A stretch of DNA of 64,000 nucleotides from Acidobacteriaceae bacterium (GCA_025462735.1 JAOAPC010000001.1:50375-114374), one strand, 5' to 3'. Numbered from the stretch's first letter, positions 1-9,035 are shown. Notes: generated from the letters alone by a model not told the origin. A program made the numbers and translations.

Positions 1-144
1 ATTGATAATCCTCTTTATTATATGGACCAGACGCTAATGCTCTTCGGCGATGCGAAAGCGTTCGTAAGCAATATTGTGAAAGAGCTTTCGAACAGCCACG
101 GGTAGGTGTTGTTCATTCCGAGGCCCGTTTTTCGAAGAGGTGCC

Positions 145-222
145 GTCCCTACGGGACTCTCTTCCTTCCATGCTTTCCCCGCACTTACGTGCCGGGCTTT
201 CATATATCGCCCCTTGCGGGGC
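145..222. repeat. Cluster of three short palindromes (REP-like)
   Basis: Three stem-loops follow one another: GTCCC-TAC-GGGAC at 145-157, GCAC-TTAC-GTGC with flanking CCC/GGG at 178-196, and GCCCC-TTGC-GGGGC at 209-222. Small reading frames cross this stretch on the minus strand but resemble no family I know. The spacing and composition look like an intergenic palindromic repeat unit rather than a gene; whether it is repeated elsewhere in the genome cannot be judged from this window. Confidence 0.4.
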
Positions 223-324
223 TGAAGACATGTGGCGCTAACCTTGGCTTCTTCCCCCAATCGGAAGACGCTAAGCCTGAAAAATCGTAATATCCTTTAA
301 GCGACACAACTGCCTCTCATTTCA

Positions 325-1152
325 GTGTTCATGGTTAACTTTCTTTCTATCATCGCTTTGGGGTTTTTTCTCGGGATGAGGCACGCCACCGATCCCGATC
401 ACGTAATCGCGGTGAGCACGATTGTGAGCCGAGAACGCGAGATTTCGAAATCCGCGTGGATCGGCGTGTTCTGGGGCCTCGGACACACGCTGACAATTTT
501 CGCGGTGGGCGCTGCGATCATTCTTTTCGATTTTGTGATTCCTCCGCGCATTGGGCTGAGCATGGAACTGGCGGTGGGGCTAATGCTGATCCTGCTGGGC
601 GTGATCAATGTGGTGAGTTTCTTTCGCGGATTGCCAAGGGCCGCAGCGTCTGCGGACAAATCCGTGCCGGAGGCCCCACACTCAGAAGTGGTTCACTCCC
701 ATGCACACAGCCATGGGGATTACATTCACACGCATTCGCATTCCCATGTGCCGGCGTCGCACGTGCATGCAGGGCGGAATCCGGTAGCGTGGCTGGACCG
801 CGCGTTCTTGCGATTTAAAGTCTATCGGCCGTTTCGGCCATTAATGATTGGGATTGTGCACGGTCTGGCAGGATCTGCAGCGGTAGCGTTGCTGGTGCTC
901 GCGACCATCCGCGATCCGCGTTGGGCAGTGGCGTATTTGCTGGTCTTTGGAATTGGGACCATCGCCGGCATGATGGTGATCACCATGAGCATTGCGTCAA
1001 CATTTCGGCTGGCGCGTGGGAAACAGGAATTTCTGCGACAGCTGGCGATGGTTTCCGGAGTGCTGAGCCTGGGGTTCGGGATTTTCGTCGCGTACCATAT
1101 TATCGTTGTGAACGGCTTGCTCAGCAGGCATCCGCAATGGGTGCCGCGATGA
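325..1152 (+). CDS. NiCoT/UreH-like nickel-cobalt transporter
   Basis: Integral membrane protein of 275 aa with the NiCoT signature HX4DH (HATDPDH, residues 20-26) at the end of the first hydrophobic segment, which in this family forms the metal-selective site. A cytosolic or periplasmic His-rich loop lies at about residues 118-148 (many HSH/HTH triplets), followed by further hydrophobic segments, one carrying an HGLAGSA motif typical of UreH-like members. The GTG at 325 and an ATG at 331 are both possible starts; neither has a clear Shine-Dalgarno. Likely role: nickel or cobalt uptake or efflux. No hydrogenase or urease gene lies nearby, so the metal is unassigned. Confidence 0.8.
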   Translation: MFMVNFLSIIALGFFLGMRHATDPDHVIAVSTIVSREREISKSAWIGVFWGLGHTLTIFAVGAAIILFDFVIPPRIGLSMELAVGLMLILLGVINVVSFFRGLPRAAASADKSVPEAPHSEVVHSHAHSHGDYIHTHSHSHVPASHVHAGRNPVAWLDRAFLRFKVYRPFRPLMIGIVHGLAGSAAVALLVLATIRDPRWAVAYLLVFGIGTIAGMMVITMSIASTFRLARGKQEFLRQLAMVSGVLSLGFGIFVAYHIIVVNGLLSRHPQWVPR

Positions 1153-1168
1153 CAGGGAACCCCAAACT

Positions 1169-1244
1169 TGGTGAGCGCGGCTGGACTCGAACCAGCGACC
1201 CATGCCTTAAAAGGGCATTGCTCTACCAACTGAGCTACGCGCCC
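1169..1244 (-). tRNA. tRNA-Lys (UUU)
   Basis: Read on the minus strand the sequence folds as a full cloverleaf. The acceptor stem pairs GGGCGCG with CGCGCUC, the D arm contains the AGCUCAGUUGGUAGAGC pattern, the anticodon loop is CUUUUAA closed by AUGCC/GGCAU, and the T arm contains GGUUCGAGUCC. The anticodon is UUU (Lys). The 3' CCA is encoded. It lies just downstream of, and opposite to, the metal transporter gene. Confidence 0.96.
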
Positions 1245-1471
1245 ACTCCTCACTCAATCTAGCATAAAGTCTTCTGCCACAGCGGTGTAAGAACTTGCCA
1301 ATCAGTCCACCCTTGGCGGGAAATTCCGGGCAGAACCGCCCGGCTGCGCTCGGGATACATTCGACAAGCTCAGTATTTCGGCACGCGGCGCAGACTCCTG
1401 CTGAGCCTCGAATCCTGCCGTCTCACCATAATTGTTCCCTGGTGCCGTTCCCGTAGAATTACTGAGAGTTC

Positions 1472-2671
1472 ATGCCTAAGACTAGCTACCGTACCAGCAG
1501 ATTTGGGGAATCAGTGATTCGCGGGATGACGCGCCTCGCCAATGAATGCGGCGCGATCAACCTGTCGCAGGGGTATCCCGATTTCGATCCGCCGGAAGTG
1601 GTTTTACAGGCTGCGGAACGCGCTGCGCGGGCTGGGCCACATCAGTATGCGGTTACGTGGGGCGCGCCGAATTTTCGCGCGGCGCTGGCACACAAGCAAT
1701 CGCGGTTTATGGGGCTTGCGATCGATGCCGAGGAGAACATAGTGGTCACGTGCGGCAGCACCGAGGCCATGATGGTTGCAATGATGACCGCGTGCAATCC
1801 AGGGGACAAGGTCATAGTGTTCTCGCCGTTTTACGAAAACTACGCTGCCGACGCGATACTCTGCGGAGCAGAGCCGATCCATGTGACTCTGCACCCGCCT
1901 GCGTTTGGCTTCGATTCGGACGAACTACAGCGCGCGTTTGAGCAAAAACCGAAGGCGTTAGTTTTGTGCAATCCTGCCAATCCATCGGGGAAAGTTTTTA
2001 CCCGGGACGAACTTCTGTTTATTGCGAAGCTGGCGGAAGAGCACGACACATTCGTGCTCACGGATGAAGTTTATGAGCACATCGTGTACGAGCCGCACCA
2101 GCACACATATTTTGCCTCGTTGCCGGGAATGTTCGAGAGAACTCTCTCTTGCAGTTCGCTTTCGAAGACCTATTCGATGACCGGATGGCGGCTGGGATAT
2201 GTGATCGCGTCGCACACCGTGATCAATGAAGCGCGGAAAGTTCACGACTTCCTGACGGTGGGAGCTGCGGCGCCTTTGCAGGAAGCAGCGGTGACGGCGT
2301 TGGAGTTGCCCGATAGCTATTACAAAGAGCTGCAAGCGCTGTATGCAAAAAAGCGAGCAACTTTTCTGGACTATCTGGACGCAGCCGGACTCGTGTACAC
2401 CGAACCGCAGGGCGCTTACTACGTCATGGTCGACATCTCCGAATTCGGATGGAAGAGCGATGTGGCATTTTGCGAGTGGATGGCGCGCGAAGTCGGCGTG
2501 GCCGCGGTGCCGGGATCGAGCTTCTTTCACAAGCCGGTAAACCATTTGATCCGGTTGCATTTTGCGAAGCGGTCGGAGACGCTGGCCGCTGCGGGAGAGC
2601 GCCTGCTGAGATTGAGGAACAAGGCCGAGCAAGCAGTTTCCGCATCCCGTTCTGAAAGCAAATTTTGTTGA
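1472..2671 (+). CDS. Class I/II PLP aminotransferase
   Basis: Fold-type I pyridoxal-phosphate aminotransferase of 399 aa, a normal length for the family. Visible landmarks are the substrate-side motif LSQGYPDFDPP near residue 32, the phosphate/aromatic region CGSTEAMM, the NPANPSGKV motif, the aspartate of LTDEVYEH that pairs with the PLP ring nitrogen, and the Schiff-base lysine K232 in SSLSKTYSMTGWRLGY. It resembles the branch containing methionine (YbdL-like) and kynurenine/glutamine transaminases. The exact amino acid substrate cannot be fixed by eye. It stands alone with no operon partner; start ATG chosen because the N-terminus matches the family. Confidence 0.9.
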   Translation: MPKTSYRTSRFGESVIRGMTRLANECGAINLSQGYPDFDPPEVVLQAAERAARAGPHQYAVTWGAPNFRAALAHKQSRFMGLAIDAEENIVVTCGSTEAMMVAMMTACNPGDKVIVFSPFYENYAADAILCGAEPIHVTLHPPAFGFDSDELQRAFEQKPKALVLCNPANPSGKVFTRDELLFIAKLAEEHDTFVLTDEVYEHIVYEPHQHTYFASLPGMFERTLSCSSLSKTYSMTGWRLGYVIASHTVINEARKVHDFLTVGAAAPLQEAAVTALELPDSYYKELQALYAKKRATFLDYLDAAGLVYTEPQGAYYVMVDISEFGWKSDVAFCEWMAREVGVAAVPGSSFFHKPVNHLIRLHFAKRSETLAAAGERLLRLRNKAEQAVSASRSESKFC

Positions 2672-2717
2672 GCTGAGTTGTTCACCTAAGTAGCCCGACA
2701 CTTACACTGCCTACAGC

Positions 2718-3074
2718 ATGTCCGGTATCAACCACAAGTTACCTGCTCAGCATAGGGGGCATCCTACAGCGAGAACCCAGGGAGTCCTTTGCGTGCCGAA
2801 AATTCTTCAGATGTTCAGGCGAATCAAACAGAGCAAAAGCCGACGACAGACTGTATCCAATGCATTCATGAAAGTTTTGGGAGCTGAGGTTATTCAGTTC
2901 CCCAGAGAGCGGGAAGAATTGCAACGGCGCGAAGAACCGCATTTGTCCGAAGATCCACCTGATTACGAGACGATAACTCGCTGGCTACAGTTGGCGGACG
3001 AACTCTTACGTAATGAAGACCGTGGGTTCGATTTTGGGGGGCATGGTGAGACTCGCGATCGCAAAGAAGCGTGA
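2718..3074 (+). CDS. Hypothetical small protein
   Basis: A 118-aa frame in the gap between the aminotransferase and the convergent SDR gene. The second half (residues about 55-110) is acidic and amphipathic with VIQFPR and WLQLADELL segments and could be a real small soluble domain. The first half is basic and low in recognisable structure, so an internal GTG near 2793 or an ATG near 2871 may be the true start. I recognise no family. It may equally be a chance frame. Confidence 0.3.
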   Translation: MSGINHKLPAQHRGHPTARTQGVLCVPKILQMFRRIKQSKSRRQTVSNAFMKVLGAEVIQFPREREELQRREEPHLSEDPPDYETITRWLQLADELLRNEDRGFDFGGHGETRDRKEA

Positions 3075-3139
3075 TGAGCAAAGTCGCTCCGCCTAATGTG
3101 CGGAGATCACGGCGAAACACAATCTCCTACAATTTTCAG

Positions 3140-3916
3140 TTATTGGTTCACTCCGCTAGCCAGCAAGCCTCCATCGACGGCGATTATATGGCCGGTAATA
3201 AAGCTTGCAGCCTCGGAGGCAAGGAACACTGCTGCACCTCCGAGTTCATCCAATTGGCCGAAACGATGCATGGGCGTGCGAAGCAGAAATTCGCGGCCGC
3301 GTTCAGTGCCATCGAGCAGAGCGGCGTTCAGATCGGTGCGGAAGACGCCGGGTGCGATCGCGTTCACGCATACGCCTTTGGTGGCCCATTCGATCGCTAA
3401 CGACTTGGTGAGAGATGCGACCGCAGCTTTGCTCGCGCAGTAGGCGGTAACTTCGTAGAGCGCCAAAAAAGATGCAATGGACGCGATGTTGATGATTCGA
3501 CCGTAGCCCTGCTCGATCATGTGCCGACCGAAAACACGGCAGGTACGCAGTGTGCCGGACAAATTGGTTTCCATGATCGCGTTCCAGTCGGAGTCAGGGA
3601 ACTCAAGTGTCGGCATGCGTTTGGTGCGGCCGGCGGAGTTCACGAGAATGTGGACGCTGCCGAATTCTGCTGTGACCTTTTTCAGGAGATTTTCGACGCT
3701 AGCGTTCTCGGTGACGTCGCAAACTTCGGCGAGCGAACGGCGGCCGAGGGCTTTGACTTCAGAGGCGGCTGCGTTCACGAGTTGAGCGCGGCGGCCTGTG
3801 GGAACGACGTTGGCGCCAGCTTTGGCCAGCGCCCGAGCGATGGCGAGTCCGATTCCGCTAGTCCCGCCAACTACGACTGCGGTTTTATTTGTGAGATCGA
3901 GCAGAGGATGGCCCAT
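3140..3916 (-). CDS. Short-chain dehydrogenase/reductase
   Basis: Classical SDR oxidoreductase of 258 aa. The Rossmann motif GGTSGIG is at residues 17-23, NSAG at 93-96, and the catalytic set is Ser146, Tyr159 and Lys163 (YCASK). The ending ITGHIIAVDGGLLASG is typical of the gluconate-5-dehydrogenase and 3-oxoacyl-reductase type. It is the last gene of a minus-strand carbohydrate cluster (AKR, epimerase, Gfo/Idh, LarA-like, SDR), which favours a sugar or sugar-acid alcohol as substrate over fatty-acid synthesis. No strong Shine-Dalgarno precedes the ATG; about 100 bases separate it from the LarA-like gene. Confidence 0.88.
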   Translation of the reverse strand: MGHPLLDLTNKTAVVVGGTSGIGLAIARALAKAGANVVPTGRRAQLVNAAASEVKALGRRSLAEVCDVTENASVENLLKKVTAEFGSVHILVNSAGRTKRMPTLEFPDSDWNAIMETNLSGTLRTCRVFGRHMIEQGYGRIINIASIASFLALYEVTAYCASKAAVASLTKSLAIEWATKGVCVNAIAPGVFRTDLNAALLDGTERGREFLLRTPMHRFGQLDELGGAAVFLASEAASFITGHIIAVDGGLLASGVNQ

Positions 3917-4018
3917 AAATAAATGTGACTGTGAGTTGCGTCGAAATTATATCGTCAGGCAAGTACTTTGTGACGGCTGCGGCGACGCGGGCCGACCTAA
4001 CGCAAGCTCAATCTGACA

Positions 4019-5323
4019 TCATGCGGGCACGTGAGCGGTCGCGGATATGACATCCTGCTTGGCCTGACTGGAATTCTTCAAGCGATAAAGAATTTCGCCC
4101 GCATGGGGAATGAGCTTGATGCCTTCCGACTCGTGGTTTTTCCAATCGTCCAAGTGGATGGCTTTGTAATCCCGGTAGCCCAAGTTGAGGTCGCGGCAGC
4201 GCTTTTCAGGGATTGCGGTCGCGAGAGTCACTTTGATGCGCGGCCTCTCAACGCCGCTAGCGGCGTCATAGGTGCCTTGCCCGTAGAGGTGTATGGAGTG
4301 GGCGAGCACGCCGCGCGGAATATCAGCAAAACGCTTCGGCTGTTTCAGGAAATATTCGGCGCAGTGATAGCCGACTTTGTCGATGAAGTCGCCGTGTGAG
4401 TAGCTGGCGTCAGTGATGTGCGGCGCGTAAAGAATTACTTCACCGCTATCCGCAATGGCCGGATCAGATTTATACATTCCTTTGGCGCCGGTCCAAAGGT
4501 CTGTGTACATTTCAGGTATAACTGCGAGCACGCGGCGGAACGGGCGTTCGACCCAGTGGATGTGGGTTTCAGAGGAGTGCTCGGCCGCCGCCTTCCATGC
4601 ATCGCGAGCCGGGCCGAAATAAATGCCAGCGATATTTGTGCCTTTGAGCACGAGAGCGAAACAGGCAACTGGAACTGGAACCTTGGAAGCGGCGAGATCA
4701 ATCAACGCGCGAACCGGCGTAGTGCCGGTGCCGATAATGTTGTAGCTTCCGAGCAGAGCGCCAAGCCAGTGAGTCTGATGAATCATTTCGCCGGTGCTTA
4801 CGCCGGGGAACAGATATTTATTTCCTCCGGAGAATCCGACCACCTCGTGAGGAAAAACGGGTCCGCAAATCAGCACCTGGTCATAATCGAGGAGCAGGCG
4901 GTTGATTTGTATGCGGATCGATTCTGAAAGTACACCGCCTGAAATCCTGCTGACGTCGGCAGCGGGAATAATACCGATTTCTGCGAATGTGCTGGGGACG
5001 TCCCAGCGGTGATTGAAGATGTGCGCTTTCTCACACATTCCGCTGGCGACGGGGTGTCCTAATAACAAGCTGAGTTGCGCTTCATTCATTAGCGGATGCG
5101 TGCCCAGTGCGACCAGGTAATCACAAGCGGCGGCATGAGCGCCAATCTCGGCTTGTAGAATTTCGAACATCAGCGGCATAGGCATTGTTCGCGTGCCGTC
5201 GGGAATGATGACTAAAACGCGTTTGCCTTGTACTGAAAGCCGTGATGCCGCTTCGGAAACAAATTGGCAGACCTCATCGCGAGAGAGGTTATTCTCTGGA
5301 GCGCGCTTGCTGAGAATCGTCAT
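4019..5323 (-). CDS. LarA-like nickel-pincer racemase family (DUF2088)
   Basis: Member of the lactate racemase LarA family (434 aa from the chosen start). The N-terminal domain has PDGTRTMP (residues 41-48) and the GTH histidine H76; the core has FPHEVVGFSGGNKYLFPG with H159 and K169, matching the histidine and lysine that hold the nickel-pincer cofactor in LarA, followed by histidines 182 and 185. An upstream in-frame extension to 5482 would overlap the Gfo/Idh gene by 145 bases, so the ATG at 5323, 15 bases after that gene's stop, is preferred. Substrate is probably a hydroxy acid linked to the neighbouring sugar-oxidation genes rather than lactate. No larB, larC or larE gene is nearby. Confidence 0.82.
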   Translation of the reverse strand: MTILSKRAPENNLSRDEVCQFVSEAASRLSVQGKRVLVIIPDGTRTMPMPLMFEILQAEIGAHAAACDYLVALGTHPLMNEAQLSLLLGHPVASGMCEKAHIFNHRWDVPSTFAEIGIIPAADVSRISGGVLSESIRIQINRLLLDYDQVLICGPVFPHEVVGFSGGNKYLFPGVSTGEMIHQTHWLGALLGSYNIIGTGTTPVRALIDLAASKVPVPVACFALVLKGTNIAGIYFGPARDAWKAAAEHSSETHIHWVERPFRRVLAVIPEMYTDLWTGAKGMYKSDPAIADSGEVILYAPHITDASYSHGDFIDKVGYHCAEYFLKQPKRFADIPRGVLAHSIHLYGQGTYDAASGVERPRIKVTLATAIPEKRCRDLNLGYRDYKAIHLDDWKNHESEGIKLIPHAGEILYRLKNSSQAKQDVISATAHVPA

Positions 5324-5337
5324 GTACTTATGAAAGC

Positions 5338-6585
5338 CTAAAACTCCGGACGAAATGCTTTCGCTTCCTCGAGAGTGACGCGGCGCTTCTCGCGATAAGA
5401 CAAGTTCGACATATGGGCCACTACAGCTGTGCGATAACCGAGCTCTACCGGAGAATTTGGAGTTTTGCGGCTGCGCATGCAATCGATCCAGTTTGCCATG
5501 TGGCTTGGGGTCGGACTGTTGCCGGTCAGCGCGGCGCCATTCGGGCGATTGACCGACTCGGGGTAAAACCGAATCTGTTCGTCCGATTTTCCACTGACCA
5601 TGTCATTTGCGCCAGCGATGTATTCGATGGTTCCGTCGCGACCCAATATTCTTTGCCCTAACCCGTACCGGCGATTGCTGAATGTCGATTGCCAGGTCAC
5701 GACGACGTCATCGGGGAAGTCCAGCGTAACGGCGATGGTGTCGGGAACTTCGCGCCCGTCTTTTTCAGAAAACACCCCGCCGGACATGTAAGCGGCCGTG
5801 GGCAGCGGAAGATCCAAGAGACCCATGATCCAAGCCATTTGATGGATCATGTTTTCGGTGACATTTCCGCCGGAGAACATCCAATACAGGCGCCAGTTCA
5901 TGAACCTGTAAGCGTCGAATCCCTTGTCAGGCCTGCCATTCAGGAAGGCTTTCCAGTCAACATTCTGGGCGGTGCAATCGGAGGTTGGCTGGCGGACCCA
6001 CTGCCCTTGCCCTTGAGGAGTGTTGCGGCTCATCCAGGAATCAACTTGCGTGACCTTGCCAACAATTCCATCTGACATCCACTTTCTTGCGTCGGCGTAT
6101 GGCCCCCCGGTCTGGTGTTGCAGGCCAATCTGGATTACGCGGTCAGATTTGCGTGCGGCAACGAGGCACTGTTCAGCTTCGGGGATCGACCACGTCATCG
6201 TCTTTTCAGCATAGAGATCTTTGCCAGCGGCGAGCGTGTCCACGAAATGACGGGCGTGGATGTGTAATGGACTGGCCACGATGACGCCGTCGATGTCTTT
6301 TAGATCGAGGAGACGGCGATAGTCGCCGAAGGTGTGAATGCCGGGGACGATCTGCTTGGCCTCGTCGAAGCGGCGAGGGTAAACATCGGCGATGGCGACG
6401 ACTTGAGTTCCGGGAACGGCCGCGATCTGCTTCAGAAGATCCTGGCCGCGCGAACCTGCGCCGATCATGGCTACGCGAACGCGATCATTGGCGCCGATGG
6501 CGCCAGCGGCGAGTTTGGGAGCGAGAAATGCCGCGCTCGCGGCTGCTGTTTTCTTGAGGAAGTCACGTCGAGTGTTCTGAACCAT
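5338..6585 (-). CDS. Tat-exported Gfo/Idh/MocA oxidoreductase
   Basis: NAD(P)-dependent sugar oxidoreductase family protein of 415 aa. It begins with a twin-arginine signal (NTRRDFLKKTAAAS, residues 4-17), so it is probably exported folded with its cofactor. The Rossmann motif MIGAGSRG follows near residue 40, then VASPLHIHA and the AEKTMTW segment that replaces the usual EKP motif, and a C-terminal Gfo/Idh alpha/beta domain with EKDGREVPD and NWIDCMRSR. A strong AAGGAG lies five bases before the ATG. It sits between the exported epimerase gene and the LarA-like gene, suggesting joint processing of a carbohydrate. Confidence 0.9.
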   Translation of the reverse strand: MVQNTRRDFLKKTAAASAAFLAPKLAAGAIGANDRVRVAMIGAGSRGQDLLKQIAAVPGTQVVAIADVYPRRFDEAKQIVPGIHTFGDYRRLLDLKDIDGVIVASPLHIHARHFVDTLAAGKDLYAEKTMTWSIPEAEQCLVAARKSDRVIQIGLQHQTGGPYADARKWMSDGIVGKVTQVDSWMSRNTPQGQGQWVRQPTSDCTAQNVDWKAFLNGRPDKGFDAYRFMNWRLYWMFSGGNVTENMIHQMAWIMGLLDLPLPTAAYMSGGVFSEKDGREVPDTIAVTLDFPDDVVVTWQSTFSNRRYGLGQRILGRDGTIEYIAGANDMVSGKSDEQIRFYPESVNRPNGAALTGNSPTPSHMANWIDCMRSRKTPNSPVELGYRTAVVAHMSNLSYREKRRVTLEEAKAFRPEF

Positions 6586-6621
6586 GGGAACTCCTTGCGG
6601 TGGTCACCGCGGGGATTCGAT

Positions 6622-7614
6622 TTACAGTGCTCCCGATTTTTCGAGTTCTGCTTTCATGCCCGCCCAACTTTGGATTGAAGACGCTTCCGGAGTGCCCGTG
6701 CCATGCCAGTGGGTTTCGAGACTGACGGCGTGACGATAACCATCGCGCTTTAACGCGGTGAACTGTCCGACCCAATCGATGGTACCTGTGCCCATCGCAG
6801 CCCATTCATAACCTTTTTCCGTTTTGACAATGTCTTTGCAGTGGCAGTGACCGATGCGATCTTTAGGAAGAAGATTGTAAGCATCGGGGTAGGGCTTCTC
6901 GCCGCGCATGGCTGCGTTACCTGGGTCCCAATTCAGCATGAGGTGGCGAGACGGCACCGCAGCCAGTACTTTTGCTGCTTCGGCTCCGGTTGCAGTGTTG
7001 CAGGCGAATTCATTTTCGAGAACGAGAATCAATCCCGCCTTTCCGGTCTTCTCTGCGGCGTTCTGCAGGGCGTCGTTCATAGCGTGGCGATACGGCGCCT
7101 GATCTTCCAGGCGCCAAAAATCGAAACAGCGTATGCGGTCTGTAGAAAATTGCTTGGCGAGCTCGATACATCGATCCAGAACTTCACCTTGCTGAGAATA
7201 AGTGAAGCTAACCCCAAATTGATCATGCTCGGGACTGAATTTCGATTTCGGCGCTCCGGGCCAATCAACCTTAAATAAAGGACTGGCAATGTCGGTGACT
7301 TTCAAATTGTATTTTTTCAGCAGGCGTGACGCTTCAGCGATTTCAGTTGCATCGAGTTTGGCACTGTTCTTATTCCAGAGCTCTCGAATCTCGACCCAAC
7401 CCATACCAAATTGTTGCGATGCAATCTCGCAGGCATGACCGAAATCCTGAGAAATCTCGTCGGTGATGACTGAGATCCTAAATGGTGATTTCGCGAGACG
7501 AGCAGATTCGGATTGCGAGGGCAGAGGCCGGGCAGCGGCTGGAATGGAAGCACTAGCGGCGAGTGCTCCCACCCCGGCAACGATAAATTTGCGGCGAGAC
7601 AGCTCTGGCGGCAT
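6622..7614 (-). CDS. Tat-exported sugar isomerase/epimerase-like TIM barrel
   Basis: Xylose-isomerase-like TIM-barrel protein of 330 aa. The N-terminus carries a twin-arginine signal (LSRRKFIVAGVGALAAS, from residue 5). Candidate metal-binding residues of the AP endonuclease 2/epimerase fold are visible in order: Glu in VLENEFACNT, Asp in LNWDPGNA, His in GHCHCKD and Glu in SLETHWHG. Members epimerise or isomerise keto sugars or hydroxypyruvate-like compounds. It lies 36 bases upstream of the Gfo/Idh gene on the same strand; both carry Tat signals, a pairing common in Acidobacteriota and Planctomycetota sugar clusters. Confidence 0.87.
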   Translation of the reverse strand: MPPELSRRKFIVAGVGALAASASIPAAARPLPSQSESARLAKSPFRISVITDEISQDFGHACEIASQQFGMGWVEIRELWNKNSAKLDATEIAEASRLLKKYNLKVTDIASPLFKVDWPGAPKSKFSPEHDQFGVSFTYSQQGEVLDRCIELAKQFSTDRIRCFDFWRLEDQAPYRHAMNDALQNAAEKTGKAGLILVLENEFACNTATGAEAAKVLAAVPSRHLMLNWDPGNAAMRGEKPYPDAYNLLPKDRIGHCHCKDIVKTEKGYEWAAMGTGTIDWVGQFTALKRDGYRHAVSLETHWHGTGTPEASSIQSWAGMKAELEKSGAL

Positions 7615-7646
7615 GCTGCTATTTTGCCACGAACCGCCAGTCTAGT

Positions 7647-8543
7647 TTACCCGCGCACTCGTCCTGCTGTAGTTTTGCCGTTTACCTCGTCCAGTTGGCG
7701 AAATTCTTCATCGCTAAGGCGAAGCGCCGCGGCCGCGATGTTTTCTTCCAGATGCTCCACCGATGATGTGCCCGGAATGGGGAGCATGTACGGAGAACGT
7801 TGCAACAGCCATGCGATGGCAACTTGAATTGGCTTCACGCGATGGGCTTGTGCGATGCGGGACAAGACCTCGTGTCCGACTCCGCCGGCGCCCAGGGGGA
7901 ACCAGGGAATGAAGGCAATGCGGTTCTGTTCACAATAATCTACGACATGCTCCCACTCGCGATCGAAGACGCTGTAGCGGTTTTGTACGGAGACAATTTG
8001 CGCAATTTTCCGTGCTCGCTCAATGTGCTCGCGGGTGACATTGGAGAGTCCGATCAAGTGAATCTTTCCTTCGGACTGCAAGTCGACGAGGGTTTGTACA
8101 GATGCGTCGAAGGAAATTGCGGGATCGGGAGCGTGTAATTGATAAACCTCGATGCGATTAAGGCGAAGGCGCTTTAGGCTTCCTTCAATTGCTTCACGCA
8201 AATGTTTGGGGCTTGCATCGTGAGTCCACTGGTTTGGACCGGGACGGTTCCACCCGCCTTTGGTTGCGACAACAAAGCCCTTGGAATAAGGAAATAAAGC
8301 CTCCGCGATTAATTCTTCGCTGACACCGGGGCCGTACGAGTCTGCGGTGTCGACAAAGTTGACGCCCAGCTCGACCGCCCGGCGCAGAACCGCGATGGCG
8401 GCCGCGCGGTCCTTGGGAGGACCCCAGATCCCGGGGCCAGTAAGGCGCATGGCGCCGAATCCTAAACGGTTGACTGTAACTTCGCCGCCCAGTTTGATTG
8501 TGCCTGCCGCGGCTGCAGTAATGCTTTCCACTTGAGTGCTCAA
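7647..8543 (-). CDS. Aldo/keto reductase
   Basis: AKR-family oxidoreductase of 298 aa. The catalytic tetrad is visible as Asp and Tyr in FVDTADSYGPG, Lys in VATKGGW and His in YQLHAPDP; the C-terminal NADPH-binding part contains PIPGTSSVEHLEEN. The start is a TTG at 8543 preceded by AGGAGG at five bases, which decides it. It is the promoter-proximal gene of the minus-strand carbohydrate cluster running to 3140, so it may reduce the aldehyde or ketone handled by the downstream epimerase and dehydrogenases. Confidence 0.9.
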   Translation of the reverse strand: MSTQVESITAAAAGTIKLGGEVTVNRLGFGAMRLTGPGIWGPPKDRAAAIAVLRRAVELGVNFVDTADSYGPGVSEELIAEALFPYSKGFVVATKGGWNRPGPNQWTHDASPKHLREAIEGSLKRLRLNRIEVYQLHAPDPAISFDASVQTLVDLQSEGKIHLIGLSNVTREHIERARKIAQIVSVQNRYSVFDREWEHVVDYCEQNRIAFIPWFPLGAGGVGHEVLSRIAQAHRVKPIQVAIAWLLQRSPYMLPIPGTSSVEHLEENIAAAALRLSDEEFRQLDEVNGKTTAGRVRG

Positions 8544-8991
8544 GATTGCCTCCTGCTAAAGGTGTGGGTGCGGGCCTATGCCCTCATTATGTGATGAATT
8601 GTGCGCCAGATCGTTGCAGTAGTTGTGGGTAGAACGATAGAAATAAAGACAAAGGCAGGGTCACATTTAAGAAGAACAACGCATCAGTTTCTTGGTGCAG
8701 GAAAAGTTTGGGCCTGTCCAACGAAGTGCCCTCGGGGCGAGGACGATACGGCTGCGGGATCCGCTGATAGCATCAGCGGATAAGGCCCGCGAACCACTGA
8801 GTGTGGACAAGCCCTTTCCTCAAGAAGCAGTGCAGACCGTCTGGTTTGGCGGATTGCGTGCTTGTTGAGCCATGATCAAGAATGACTTACCTGGCTTGAA
8901 AATACTGTCCAGTATGGCTCACCTTTTTAATGCAACGTACGCGAGGGTTGACCTGGGCAGGAGCGACATTATGAGTACGAGTATAAGATGC
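8544..8991. other. Intergenic region between divergent genes
   Basis: About 450 bases between the divergent AKR and Crp/Fnr genes. It must hold the promoter of the minus-strand carbohydrate cluster. I see no convincing gene, RNA or strong terminator; short frames here lack ribosome-binding sites and family resemblance. Confidence 0.4.
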
Positions 8992-9030
8992 GATTTTCTC
9001 TCCTGATTTTCTCTCCTGATTTTCTCTCCT
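8992..9030 (+). repeat. Three exact tandem copies of a 13-bp repeat
   Basis: The unit GATTTTCTCTCCT occurs three times without a mismatch or gap at 8992-9004, 9005-9017 and 9018-9030, ending nine bases before the start of the Crp/Fnr gene's leader. It overlaps where a -35 box would be, so it may be an operator array or simply polymerase slippage. Confidence 0.85.
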
Positions 9031-9035
9031 ATAAT
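9030..9035 (+). promoter_or_regulatory. Candidate -10 box TATAAT of the Crp/Fnr gene
   Basis: A perfect TATAAT lies eight bases before the ATG at 9044. If used as a -10 box, transcription would begin at or within a base or two of the start codon, giving a leaderless mRNA. No consensus -35 is visible; the 13-bp repeats occupy that place. There is no Shine-Dalgarno before this ATG, which fits leaderless translation. Confidence 0.4.
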
